A stretch of DNA of 64,000 bases from NCBI GenBank assembly GCA_039090855.1, contig CM076999.1, positions 116,497,072 through 116,561,071 of the forward strand, read 5' to 3'. Under the pieces are notes generated by a model. The model saw nothing but the letters and a program-made list of their open reading frames with translations. It did not search any database and was not told the origin of the DNA. Origin of the DNA: Macrothele yani (taxonomy: Eukaryota; Arthropoda; Arachnida; Araneae; Macrothelidae). Of this stretch, positions 52,830 to 63,097 are shown in pieces. Numbering within the stretch: the stretch's first letter is position 1; each line of letters opens with the position of its first letter. A program made the position numbers and the translations under genes.

Positions 52830-53022
52830 AATGAAATATGGGATTACACCATACAATACAAATTTTGAAGACAACAATTATTTTTGGGTGTAAATATGAC
52901 AAGGATGGCAAGTCAGATAATATCCAAAAACTTGAAAATTTCGTTGTCCTGGAGCAGGAATCGAACCCACCTCTCCCAGATATCGCCCGGGCATGATAAC
53001 CCATCACCCAGGACGACCAAGT
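52830..53022 (-). mobile_element. tRNA-like SINE family C, copy 1
   Basis: The minus-strand head folds like a tRNA: GTCCTGG pairs with CCAGGAC, GAT...ATC forms a D arm, CCCGG/CTGGG encloses a 7-base loop GCGATAT, and GGGTTCGATTCC gives the T arm and B box. The loop would read anticodon GAT (isoleucine-like), but position 33 is C rather than T. The tail runs through ATTTACACCCAAAAATAATTG and GGTGTAATCCCATATTTC, and this tail text is repeated at 53152-53240. Because head fragments recur elsewhere it is better called a SINE than a tRNA gene. Confidence 0.6.
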
Positions 53023-53240
53023 CTCAAGTTTCTGAATAATTTGAATATAACCATCACAGGATTTGCTAGTTGAAGCAACCAGCATTCATGTTTAGTGAAT
53101 CTGGAGGTTAAGAATCCTATCCCGTGATTGCCCGGAGGAGCAGATAAATCGTGAATGAAATAGGGGATTACACCATATAATACAAATTTTGAAGATGACA
53201 ATACATTTTTTGGTGTAATTAATATGACCATCATTGTCAT

Positions 53241-53689
53241 GTTTACACCAACAAACAACGGATTGTCATCTTCATATGTTTCTTACTCCATCATGTAGAT
53301 AGGCGATAGCATATAAGGCAAACAACTGACGAGAAAATGGTAAAAGATGTCATAACTTACAGGTACAGATAGGTAGTAGCGATGTAATGCTCAGCGAAAT
53401 TTTTCCTGGGTCACACTTGGTTCACCAAGAAAAGTTGATGACCATCTAAATGCCACTATGTGCCTGTACATCACTGCGAACCAAGTTCCTCCATTTACGT
53501 GAGTGGCGTTTCCAGACTGACGTCATAATAGGACAATGTGCCTTGTCATAAGACACATATAATCCATGATTGGTTCAAGGAACATAAGGAGGACTTTCAC
53601 ATTCTCCCATGTCACACAACATGAACATAATTGAACACACGTCATTGTCAGCGCAAATGTGCCATATTTTCACTGCTCCCGTCATCGGA
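53241..53689. other. unassigned intron DNA
   Basis: No recognised coding frame or element boundary. Confidence 0.3.
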
Positions 53690-53800
53690 AAACTCAAAAA
53701 CTGCATCACTCTGAGGGGGAAATTGAACCTGAAATTTCCCGATTTCCCTTGGAGCACACTATCTGCTATACCACCCGGGATGTAAAGTTCCAAGCAACTG
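53690..53800 (-). mobile_element. tRNA-like SINE family D
   Basis: The minus strand reads CCCGGGTGGTATAGCAGATA GTGTGC (A-box-like) and CAGGTTCAATTTCCCCC (B-box-like), about 35 bases apart. Only one copy is seen here, and the limits are uncertain. Confidence 0.45.
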
Positions 53801-54115
53801 AAGTTAAGCACATGTGGCTTAGAAAATATGTATACCATTCAGATTTATGCTAGTAGAAGCAATCTGATGCTTCCTGGTAGTGACAATACAATCTTTTCTC
53901 ACACCTAGGTACAGTATAGGTCACAAATTCTAGTGCTTCAGAGAACCTCTTACATATCAATGGGAAACAAATCTCCCTGAAGAAATAATTGTTCACATAT
54001 GTACATGGAAGGCAATACAAGTGTTTTCAAGTTTTCTGAAGAGGTGCTTACATGGGAAACAGTGAAAATACAACACATTTGTGCAGACACTGACATCTGT
54101 ATTGCCTTCCACATG

Positions 54116-55567
54116 CACTACTCAAAATAATTAGGGGATAATGCAGTTTGCACATTATACTGTAAAGTGCAAAATGTTTGTGTAACTGCAATGTAAACTA
54201 CAGGCAAGTTAAACCATGTGAGTGAACAAAATGTGTTCACAGAAATTAATGAATTATTAGTGACATTTGCACAAATAAATGAAATATCAATATGCATATC
54301 AAGTAATGAAATTACGTGGTGCTGTAGGATCTCTAGTAGGGTGTATAGCTTCCTGTAATGGCTAGCACTGCAGCATACCGATTTGCATGGGCTGAATAAG
54401 GTGATTTATGACATCTTGTAAAATTCTCCACCACCAAATCGTAAGAGCAGTTTCCAGTTGCTGAACAGTTCATGGAGGTGGATGTCCAGATACAAGACAT
54501 TTTCCAAGTACATCCCAAACATGATCAATACAGGCCTCTCCATCTCTCTGAAATTCTCCTACTCTCCTCAAAAACAAAGTGGTTCACAGGCTGTACTCAG
54601 TGAGGTTGATAGTTACAGATAGCAATGGGTCATAGGATAGTAGCAATTGGTACTATCCTAGGATTTCATCTCTGTACCTCTGGCCAGTCAGTGTATCATT
54701 CCTGATGACATACAGCTTGGTATGGACTTTCATGGAAATGCCTCACCAAACCATTAGTCCACCTCTGCCGTATCAATGCCTGTCTTGCTCAAAAAGGGGA
54801 TATTCCATATTCCTTGCTCTCCCCATATGAGCTGAGCACTCACCTATAATCATGCTGCAAGGTGAATCGAGACTAGTCGGAGAAAATAATATTGCTGCAG
54901 TTGTCGTATCCCCAGTGACAATGTTCCATCACTCATTCTTTATACACAGAACGATGATGTGCAGTTAAAGAAACATGAACCAGAGGTTGGCAGGCATACA
55001 GGCCAACATAATGAAGGCAATTGCAAATCGTTTGTGTTGAAATGTTTCATGGTGTGGCCATACAGAGCTGGTGTTGCATTTGGATTTCATTCAATCTCCT
55101 GTTCCTTCTCACAGTACATGATAAATATTAGTCTTCCTTTGGTGAAGTTGAAGGTGGACAATCTTGGCCTCGCCATCGACAAACACTCCCAGTCTCTTGA
55201 AACTGATTCCACAGTCTGGAAATGATGCTTTGTGAAACTCTGCAGGCTTCAGCTACAACTTGCTGAGTTTGCCAAGCTTCCAACCAACCAATAATCCTCC
55301 ATGGGTAAATCACATTGCCAAAACAACACCAATTAAGTTAACATAACAGAAAAAAATCTGTAGGGTGTTGGTGCAATAATAGATCCCACTTTTATCCACC
55401 TTTGATAACACATAATTAGGAATGTCACAGGCAGTAATTTGCATCTTCACATGTGTGGTGACTGCATTTGTGCTCCATTTAGAATCCACTTATTTAACCT
55501 AAGTATACTGCCTGGTGTCTGTGCTGCAATTTCGTGCCGAACCTTGATTTAATTGTTTTGAACAGTG
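54116..55567 (-). mobile_element. Tc1-like transposon (Tc1-G)
   Basis: The tips CACTACTCAAAATAATTAGG and, inverted, CACTGTTCAAAACAATTAAA are both preceded by CATG on the outside instead of a clear TA. Outside the tips, a further inverted pair (CAATGGGAAACAAATC at 53959 and the complement of ATTCATTTCCCATTG at 55600) suggests the Tc1 lies within a larger mirrored repeat. Confidence 0.7.
54335..55313 (-). pseudogene. Tc1-like transposase (Tc1-G)
   Basis: Starts near 55313 with PWRIIGWLEAWQTQQVVAEA, CRVSQSIISRLWNQFQETGS and SPKED, the two helix-turn-helix units of the Tc1 DNA-binding domain. The middle is strongly decayed (LWGEQGIWNIPFLSKTG region, GEAFP). The C-terminal part is readable as EMERPVLIDHVWDVLGKC, QQLETALTIWWWRILQDV and NHLIQPMQIGMLQC. 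No catalytic triad survives intact. Confidence 0.8.
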
Positions 55568-55845
55568 CATGTGTAAAGAGTTATTTCTTCAGAAACAGAT
55601 TCATTTCCCATTGCTTTGTAAGTATCAAGCTAATTTCATTTTCTTCCAATATAACAAGAGTTCAAACTGCTCTCACATGATGTATTCTGTTAAAGTTACA
55701 ACATGAACTCACTTTAAACACCAAAATCAGTGAAGAACAAATCATCTAAAGTACATGGAAGGCATATAAGAACTTCTTTTATTTTGCACATAGAATGATG
55801 CATACTTCACTGATTTCCATGTAGTGTTCTCCTCCAGAAACTTGA

Positions 55846-55945
55846 AAGTCGCACCGTCCTGGAACAGGAACCGAATTTGCGTCTCCCAATATTTGTTTGT
55901 GTATCTTATTGTTACACTGCCCAGGGCAACAAACTTCCACACAAC
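55846..55945 (-). mobile_element. tRNA-like SINE family C, copy 2 (partial)
   Basis: The plus strand shows CCGTCCTGGAACAGGAACCG AA and GTTACACTGCCCAGGGC, the complement of the family C head. Diverged. Confidence 0.45.
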
Positions 55946-56077
55946 TGAAGCTCAGGAATCTGTACTGGCCAAAGCATCAAAATGTCTCCTTGTGGAGCTG
56001 ATGACCATTTAAATGTCTTGACTGGTGCAAATCTGAAATTCATTAAAATTTCGACACTTCAATTGCTCAGAAGTTTG

Positions 56078-56150
56078 TTGTCGTGGGTGGTGATATCGGG
56101 AGATGTGGGTTCGATTCCTGTTCCAGGGCAGTGCAGTTTTCTGAGATGGC
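56078..56150 (+). mobile_element. tRNA-like SINE family C, copy 3 (head)
   Basis: TTGTCGTGGGTGGTGATATC, GGGAGATGTGGGTTCGATTC and CTGTTCCAGGGCAG match the head of copy 1 in plus orientation. It lies about 185 bases downstream (gene sense) of an RCE1 exon. Confidence 0.5.
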
Positions 56151-56333
56151 TGCATGACATAAACAGTGAAGTAAGGAGGTTATGTGCCAAAAATAATATG
56201 CCAATTTAAACTACAGCAAACTAGATACAGTTCATTTTTACTATAACACAAATTCATTTCGTGCAGGTATGACTTTCAAAGCTTAAAATTTCACGATTCA
56301 CATAAAAAAGCATAATAAAATATTTTAACTTAC

Positions 56334-56392
56334 TACAACATGATTCCTGAGCCAAATCACATTATTTAGGCAAAATTTCCATGACCGCAGGT
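56334..56392 (-). CDS. RCE1: RCE1 coding exon
   Basis: 59 bases between AG (minus strand TTTTTCAG) and GTAAGT. With one base from the previous exon it encodes 20 residues, DLRSWKFCLNNVIWLRNHVV, the segment immediately before the catalytic APxxEE block in RCE1 proteins (WLRN.V.AP.tEE). Chosen over an earlier GT (ATG/GTTGTAG) because GTAAGT gives both the consensus donor and correct phase. The intron to the next exon is 8.5 kb. Confidence 0.92.
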
Positions 56393-56548
56393 CTGAAAAA
56401 CAAAAGAAACCTTACACAATGATTTGAATTACAAGAAAGCAACTCACTTAAATTATGCATATTAATATCTACATCATATCAAGCTTAAGAAGAGAGTAAA
56501 AATTGCTAAGCTGGTGAACACACACCAGAAACTGTCCAATAGCTGAAG

Positions 56549-56675
56549 ATGGTACTGACGGAAGAATGGGCGATGTTACAGCACGAACTCATCAACAACC
56601 TAATGCGAAGTATGGAACGATGCTGCAAATTATACAGCGATGTTAGGGGTAATCACATGAGGATTTCCTCTTTCG
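56549..56675 (+). pseudogene. Tc1 transposase C-terminal scrap
   Basis: Reads LTEEWAMLQHELINNLMRSM then CKLYSDVRGNHMRI, the usual end of a Tc1 transposase (EEW..iPQe.I..Li.SM.rR......rGghTrY). The rest of the element is absent. Confidence 0.6.
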
Positions 56676-56779
56676 TTAGTACCATTTATGGCAGTGATGC
56701 ATCATATCATGGCACCAAGTGCTATGTAGCCAGTTCTGAATAAAGTTCCACTATACCCTTTAGAATCTGCAGTTGTGTC

Positions 56780-57095
56780 AGGGAAGAGATAGGTGGTGAA
56801 GGGGTGACACCTTTGCTCAACTTAACCAAGTGTCTGTCCTTAATTGCATTTCACAAATTTTGTAGCATTTGGCAATATGAGTCAGCACTGATAGTTGTCC
56901 CATTTGGCACAAATTCTATGTAAACAACATTTTCACAGTCAAAGAAAACAGTCGCCATAACAGTCCCAGACCGTTGGACCTTGCACTTCTTCCTTGTTGG
57001 AGAGGTGACATGCTTCCATTCCATGGACGATCATTCGGTTTCAGGGCTGAATGGTGAAACCATGTTTTGTCACCTGTGATGATTTGACGCAAAAA
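56780..57095 (-). pseudogene. mariner transposase fragment
   Basis: Minus strand: IITGDKTWFHHSALKPNDRP (frame 1), then in another frame WKHVTSPTRKKCKVQRSGTV, MATVFFDCENVVYIEFVPNG and TISADSYCQMLQNL. These are consecutive parts of the mariner catalytic domain (GDE.W..., K.m...vFFDc.GiV..eFvp.G.TinsdyYc..L..L). Downstream it decays and is replaced by the 57-kb satellite on the upstream side. Confidence 0.75.
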
Positions 57096-57117
57096 AATTG
57101 TGACCCTCAGCAGAATA

Positions 57118-57745
57118 TTATCATTGCAGAAGAGCCCCGTTCATAGCAGAATCGCGGCAAACGGGCGACATATGTCGCAGATTTATTTTGGTCCTGCAGA
57201 CAAAAATGATATCTCCAGAACCCGATTAAACAATCTTGCAGACTCCCTATCATAGATGCAAGTTTTCCGCCTTTCAAAATTTCCGAAAACCGAAGTTAGG
57301 CAATTTATCCCGTAATCGAAATTTTTTTCTCATGAAGGACGATGTACGTCGCAAAATTATTGTGTACTCTTCCCCGTAGTAGAATCGCGGCGACGGCCAA
57401 CGCACATTGTAGATTTATTTTGTACATTTTCCCCATAAAAGAATTGCAGCGATGGGTGACGTACATCGCAGATCCATTTTGTACTCATCCCTGAAGCAGA
57501 ATCGCAGCAACGGGCGACGTACATCGCAGATTTATTTTGCACTCAACCCATTAGAAGAATTGTGGCGACGGCTGACACACATCGCAGATTTATTTCGGTC
57601 CTGCAGGCAGATATGATATCCCCAGAACCCTATTAAACCATCTTGCAGACTCCTCATCATGGATGCAAGTTTTCCGCCTTTCAAAATTTCCGAAAATTGA
57701 AGTAAGCCGGCGTGAGGATTACTCCTGTAATCGTAATTTTTTTTT
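57118..57745. repeat. ~60-bp tandem repeat with two longer flanking units
   Basis: AGAATCGCGGCRACGGGCGA plus CGTACATCGCAGATTTATTT recurs about six times (57148, 57380, 57440, 57500, 57557 and partial copies). A longer segment (GTCCTGCAGRCARAWATGAT to CAAAATTTCCGAAAA) occurs twice, at about 57192 and 57600. The composition is more GC-rich than its surroundings. Confidence 0.75.
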
Positions 57746-57769
57746 TTTTCTCCTGACATTCTCTCGATG

Positions 57770-58275
57770 CTTGAAGAGAGGATTATCTGGTATTATTAAA
57801 TATTATTTTACTGCATAAATATTTGTGTTTTTGTTTGGAAATGGAGGCAACAATTTCCAAAAACAGACGTTTGATGGAACCCAGTAATCTTGAATTTGTT
57901 TTCTTTTTTTTTTTGTGTGATTTTCCCTCAGCCCTCTATAGTCATTAAATATCATTTCATTAGATAAATGTTTGTATTTAAGATTGAAAATTTTCTGAAA
58001 ACCAAAGTTGTACGGAGCAAAAATTTCTCCTTCTAATAACCCTCCACCCGCTGTGCTTCTGTATTATTATTCAATAATTTAATTGCATAAATGTTTGCAC
58101 TTAAGATGGGAAATGGAGAAAAATGTTCCGAAAACAGAAGTAGAATGGAGTAGAAAAATCTCCTTTTATGACAATTTTTTTCTAGTGATGCCTTTGTGCT
58201 TCATTGTTGTTAAATATCATTTTATTATATAAATCTTTTTGTTTCAGCTTGAAAATATTGGCAAAATTCCAGATA
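57770..58275. repeat. diverged ~125-bp tandem repeats
   Basis: Four blocks share the order TTAAATATYATTTYATTA, AAATRTTTGTRTTTAAGATT and GAAAAYGGAGA/CCGAAAAC (near 57795, 57945, 58065 and 58210). Much more diverged than the arrays on either side. Confidence 0.55.
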
Positions 58276-58684
58276 CAGAGGACCAGAATGTTGTTGATCC
58301 TAATTAACATTGCAATTGCTGCAATACCTATAGGTTAGACATTTTTTTTTTTTTAGGAAGAAAAATATGTCTGTGCAATTTTTCTTGTTTGTCACATTTA
58401 GTAGTTATCTTGCATAGTGACTACACGCAGATTATTTTGTGGCACACAGATATCTGTCACAAACTGACCAGAAACTTTCTGCTATGGTGCAGCAGAGCCA
58501 AAAATGACAGGAAAAGTTGGTTTTTGTGCTGGTCAGTGAGTAAACGTTGCACCCATCTTGCACACAATTTCCAAAATCCCTGCTGCTAGTAAATGATGGA
58601 ATGCACGATCTCATATGAAATTACTAACGTACTGGGAATTTCCTCGATTTTGATGTGCCTATGGACCTTATTTACCTCGCATTG
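58276..58684. other. unassigned intron DNA between satellites
   Basis: No recognised gene or repeat. Confidence 0.3.
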
Positions 58685-59635
58685 CATCTCGTTTTCCCAT
58701 TGCATCATGGGAAAGCTTTTCCACTGCCACGGACCAACAATAGTTTGTTTACATTCGTTTTCCCATTGCTTGACATTGCATCATGGGAAAGCTTTTCCAC
58801 GGCCGCGGACCAACAATAGTTTGTTTACATTCGTTTTCCCATTGCTTGACATTGCATCATGGGAAAGCTTTTCCACGGCCGCGGACCAACAATAGTGTGT
58901 TTACATTCGTTTTCCCATTGCTTGACATTGCATCATGGGAAAGCTTTTCCGTGGCCGCGGACCAACAATAGTTTGCTTACATTCGTTTTCCCATTGCTTG
59001 ACATTGCATCATGGGAAAGCTTTTCCGTGGGCCGTGGATCAACAATAGTTTGCAATCTAGTTTGCTTACATTCGTTTTCCCATTGCTTGACACTGCATCA
59101 TGGGAAAGCTTTTCCACGGCCGCGGACCAACAATAGTTTGTTTACATTCGTTTTCCCATTGCTTGACATTGCATCATGGGAAAGCTTTTCCACGGCCGCG
59201 GACCAACAATAGTTTGTTTACATTCGTTTTCCCATTGCTTGACATTGCATCATGGGAAAGCTTTTCCACGGCCACGGACCAACAATAGTTTGTTTACATT
59301 CGTTTTCCCATTGCTTGACATTGCATCATGGGAAAGCTTTTCCGTGGCCGCGGACCAACAATAGTTTGCTTACATTCGTTTTCCCATTGCTTGACATTGC
59401 ATCATGGGAAAGCTTTTCCGTGGCCGTGGATCAACAATAGTTTGCTTACATTCGTTTTCCCATTGCTTGACACTGCATCATGGGAAAGCTTTTCCATGGC
59501 CGCGGACCAACAATAGTTTGTTTACATTCGTTTTCCCATTGCTTGACATTGCATCATGGGAAAGCTTTTCCGTAGCCGCGGACCAACAATAGTTTGCTTA
59601 CATTCATTTTCCCATTGGTTGACATGGCACTACGT
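58685..59635 (+). repeat. 76-bp satellite, 12 nearly identical copies
   Basis: GCATCATGGGAAAGCTTTTC recurs every 76 bp from 58702 to 59552; one interval is 89 because of a 13-bp insertion near 59053. The unit continues CACGGCCGCGGACCAACAAT, AGTTTGTTTACATTCG and TTTTCCCATTGCTTGACATT. Copies differ by one to a few bases, mostly in ACGGCCGCGG/GTGGCCGCGG. Inside each unit TTTTCCCAT and ATGGGAAAA can pair as a hairpin. Open frames of 60-117 residues on it are only repeat periodicity. Confidence 0.97.
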
Positions 59636-60216
59636 TGCAGGGGTTCAGGAAAATCGTGATTTTCGTAAATTTATTAACGACATGTCTAACTTTTGCTCGT
59701 CGTGTTGTTGTGCTAATAAATCCTGCCACCTAAATTGCATCTGAAAAGAATTTTCTCCTGAAAAGAACGAAATTGTTAAAGGAACGGCTATGTAAAATGA
59801 AACGCTATAATTTCCATCCAAATGTAATTCTCCAATTTGTTCTGCCCACTTTAACGAAAAAGATTTTGGGTATCATGACACTACCAATCAAAGGCAGTTG
59901 AAACCTCATAGTGTACCTTTGAATTTCAATTTTAAAAAGGGGGAGGGGGGGGTAGGAGAAAATTGATGGAATATTTGAATCGGTAAATTACGAATTAAGT
60001 TCTACGTTCTTTCCCCAATAAACGAAACAAACATATCTATATTTTTCTTTTATTCAATGTTTCGCATTCATTTAATTTTTAAGCAGATTGTCTAATGTGT
60101 GAACCCTAGTTTGTTTTTGTTTTGCAAAGAAAGGTTTCCAAAGTTTATGTTTCAGATGTTTCGCCAATGTCTGACAATAAGAACATGAAAATTTAATATA
60201 CCGTGTACGAAGAATG
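59636..60216. other. unassigned intron DNA
   Basis: A GGGGGAGGGGGGGG run near 59939. No gene or element was recognised. Confidence 0.3.
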
Positions 60217-60800
60217 CTATATTAGAAACTTCTTGATGACTAATGGCGATGTTCTCCTGCACCGTGGGAAATAAACATGGAACACAAAAGTGTTTTGGTA
60301 TATTTTTGCAGCCTTGATTTGTTCATCTAAGAAATTAATTTCTTCTTCTTCACCTTGTAGCTCTATTAATTCGTCGGCAGACTCCATGATGTTAAGATTG
60401 TGAAAATTAGCTGACAGTAAGGGATGATCAAATGGTGAAGACACTGAATCAGCAGCCATGTTGGTCCGCAGAAATCCACTTCTGACATCACATGAATAAG
60501 GTCCATTATCCCGTATCATGTCAACGGCGGCAACATGCTCTGGAGTGCTGGATATTGAGGGTCTACCTTTGCGGTATTGGTCTATCAAATTTGTGCGTCT
60601 TCTTTTCAAATTGGTGGCACCACTTTACAATGGCCAGGTGAGAGGGTGAGACATGGAATTTACCCAGCATGCAACACAGATTTCACAATGAATGTCAGTG
60701 CAATTTAGGCGCTTAGCCCACAAAAATCGAATGGTTCCTCGCACTTCCAATTCAGATTAAGAATCCAGTTGACGTACCATTACGAACCACCTCCCGCATA
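60217..60800 (-). pseudogene. mariner transposase N-terminal fragment with unknown tail
   Basis: Near 60780-60600 the minus strand reads VRGTIRFLWAKRLNCTDIHC EICVACW and NSMSHPLTW, the mariner helix-turn-helix start (VRavIrFL.ak......IHr.l...YG...MS...V..W). The open frame at 60609-60217 continues RKGRPSISSTPEHVAAVD, the second DNA-binding segment. After GPYSCDVRSGF the text is unfamiliar (SADELIELQGEEEEINFLDE and CRRTSPLVIKKFLI) and does not look like mariner. The catalytic domain is missing. The acidic tail may be the N-terminal part of something else that became joined; I cannot name it. Confidence 0.55.
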
Positions 60801-61194
60801 CACCTTATGCAGTTACTGAACTAAAACACCTCCCATTGGTAGCTCTGACGTACTGTCTACTTCGCTCTCAAGCACACATGGTCTGACCGCAATCCCAGTC
60901 TAGATGGCGCTAAGTGTAACTTACATTTTTGATTCACCTACGTACCACAACACACATTTAAAAATCTTGTAGCATCCATTCCTCACCGGGTAAGAACTGT
61001 TCTGGTGACACACATAGGACCATTAGGCAGGTGGTCGTAATTTTTTGTCTCTTTGGTGTAGACAGTTGCAATTCTAATGACATATAATGCATAAAGGAAC
61101 ATTACTCACTGTATCAACAGTAGCAGCAAAAGTATAGCAAAATTTTGTTACAAACTACAGAAATTTTTTATGCATTATGAACAACACTGCATTT

Positions 61195-61410
61195 ATTTTT
61201 ATTTGGGGGGGGTTAATGCCCACCACGAGCAACTCTATGATCTATAAGCAGTTGCCTGTCCTAAATTTAGAACCACTAGTTCCAGGGAAGAGAGAGAGTC
61301 AGTGCCATAACACAAACGCAACATTCATGCCTTACCGGGGTTCGAACCCAGACCCACATCGTACAAATGGTCAGAAGCCAGCATTTAGACCACTGCACCA
61401 CCGGAACGGC
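61195..61410 (-). mobile_element. tRNA-derived SINE family A, copy 4
   Basis: Exact 11-bp target duplication ACACTGCATTT at 61184-61194 and 61411-61421. Head GCCGTTCCGGTGGTGCAGTGG (minus strand) with B box GGGTTCGAACCCCGG. More diverged than copy 2. Confidence 0.88.
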
Positions 61411-61439
61411 ACACTGCATTTTAATTTTTTGTTATACTA

Positions 61440-62767
61440 CTATGTTCAAAAAGTTCCGGAACTTTTCATATTAAAACAGAATGAGTACAAATAATACCTG
61501 TTTATGCTGTGTTTCCTTCGAAGTAGTTTCCCTGTGCAACCATGCATTTTTGCCATTGCTCATACAAAGATTTAAATGCACAAAGATTTAATGCAAGCCT
61601 TCTTTTGCCACATCCTCCAATGCCTCTGTCGCAGCTCGTTGCACTTCTTCGGAACTTTAGAAGCGGCACCCCTTAAGCAAATTATTCATCCGGGGGAGAA
61701 AAGGGAAAAGTCCCACGGGGCGAGATCAGGGGAAAAGCTGGTTGTGGAAGAACGAGAATGTGATGTTTGGACAGGTAATCGGACACCAGGAGGGATCTGT
61801 GAGCTGGCACATTATCGTGATAGAGCACCCACGAGTTGGTCTTCTAAAGATCAGGTCGCTTGCGTCTCACTGATTCTCAGAGACGTTTCAGGATGTTGAC
61901 ATACTCTTCTTTAGTGACTGTATGACCATGTTGAAGGAATTCCTTGAGTACGACCCACTTGCAATCGAAGAAAACTGTTAACAAGACCTTTCCTGTGGGG
62001 ATTTTTTTGGTCGTGAATCCTTGAATTTTTTGGTCGTGGTGACGATGGTGATTTCCACACTTTTGACTGTCGGTTCGATTGGGGGTCGTACAGAAAGCAC
62101 CAAGTCTCATCGCCAGTGATCAATTGATTCAAGAAATCAGGATCTGAATCTACTGCATCGATGTTATCCCCGCAAACTTGCATGCGCTCATCCATTTTTT
62201 CTTCTGTCAGGTATTTGGGAACTTTGTTAGCACATGTGATGCATGTCCAGTTTCTCTGTTAAAATGGCATGGCAACTTCCAACTGAAATGCCGGCAACTT
62301 CTGCAATCGCTGCAACAGTTTTCAACAGACATGTTTCACAATTTCTTTGACAATGGCGATTTGTTCATCCGTTGTGGATGTTGAAGGTCGTCCTGACCTC
62401 TCATCATCCTCGATACTGTCGCCCATTTTCGAATTGCTGATGACACTCATAAACTCCAGTTTGACTCATTGCACTCTCATCGTACGCTGACTTAATCATT
62501 TGATAAGTCTCTGTGAAATATTTTCTGAGCAGAACACAAAATTTTACACTTTAATGCTGTTCAAAATTTGACATCGTTGTTCTTGTGATAGAGAGCCTCG
62601 AATGCCTGTAATCACGAACTACGCACATACGCGGTATGTGTTGGATCTGGATCAAACCGGTTCAGGCTGGTTGGTCGCATGATGCTCTTAACTTGCTCAG
62701 CAAGAAATGACGTAATTCACTGATATTTGGCAAATATTAAAAAAGTTCCGGAACTTTTTGAACGTAG
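61440..62767 (-). mobile_element. mariner transposon (mariner-5), full length
   Basis: The ends CTATGTTCAAAAAGTTCCGG and, inverted, CTACGTTCAAAAAGTTCCGG, both then AACTTTT, are flanked by TA (61438-61439, 62768-62769). 1.33 kb. The tip itself contains a self-complementary AAAAGTTCCGGAACTTTT. Confidence 0.92.
61560..62510 (-). pseudogene. mariner transposase (mariner-5)
   Basis: Minus strand. The first-D region reads PDFLNQLITGDETWCFLYDP and QSNRQSKVWKSPSSPRPK near 62130-62040. In a shifted frame it continues FTTKKIPTGKVLLTVFFDCK and WVVLKEFLQHGHTVTKEEYV, with NILKRL near 61900. The second and third acidic sites (61.6-61.85 kb: LVFYHDNVPAH-like and DLAPCDFFLF-like) survive only as frame-shifted traces. 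The N-terminal part is weakly readable near 62.4-62.5 kb. Confidence 0.8.
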
Positions 62768-62774
62768 TAATATT

Positions 62775-62850
62775 ACTCAGTAGACAAAGAAACTTGAGCA
62801 GACCTTCATCCAGCAGTGGATTGATAATGGCTGACAATGATGATGATTAG
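62775..62850 (+). pseudogene. RTE-like LINE 3' end scrap
   Basis: Reads TFIQQWIDNG in one frame (GACCTTCATCCAGCAGTGGA TTGATAATGG), followed by GATGATGATTAG. This is the same C-terminus and GATGA tail as piece 3 at 43.37 kb, so it is a second copy truncated to about 75 bases. Confidence 0.65.
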
Positions 62851-63036
62851 ACCACTAACCACAAGGAAAGAAGTGTGTTACTGTAATGCGGCTATTAGTA
62901 ACTCATTACTCCCATAGGAATGGGGGGAAATCAAAGTCTAGGACAAGCTGTTTACACGCTGTTTACTCAAAATGGCAGATCATGAAATTGCTCCACTTTT
63001 TTTCATTCAATAATTCATACAAAAAATATTACTCAC

Positions 63037-63097
63037 CATACACATTGTGGTAGAACCCATCTAAGTACTGAAGAAACAATGGTCCAGAAAAAAGAAC
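63037..63097 (-). CDS. RCE1: RCE1 coding exon (most 5' one in the window)
   Basis: 61 bases between AG (minus strand TTTTTCAG) and GTGAGT. It encodes VLFSGPLFLQYLDGFYHNVY, a hydrophobic stretch corresponding to the LFlGPl transmembrane segment of RCE1. It leaves one base that completes an aspartate codon with the exon at 56334. The remaining N-terminal part (on the order of 110-140 residues judging by animal RCE1 lengths near 300-330) must lie beyond position 64000. The open frame runs cleanly through all six exons: 558 bases, 185 residues plus stop. Confidence 0.88.

Noticed and set aside
52945..53022. Functional tRNA-Ile gene
   Set aside because: Position 33 is C, the body continues into a repeated tail, and related heads occur at 55.9 and 56.1 kb; a SINE is the better reading.
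56341..56346. Earlier splice donor for the RCE1 exon at 56334-56392 (ATG then GTTGTAG)
   Set aside because: It breaks phase with the catalytic exon; the downstream GTAAGT restores WLRNHVV-APFSEE exactly.
58593..59744. Overlapping frames with repeated HSFSHCLTLHHGKAF text, superficially a repeat protein
   Set aside because: 76 is not a multiple of three and copies are read in rotating frames; no start context, homology or splice support. Pure satellite.
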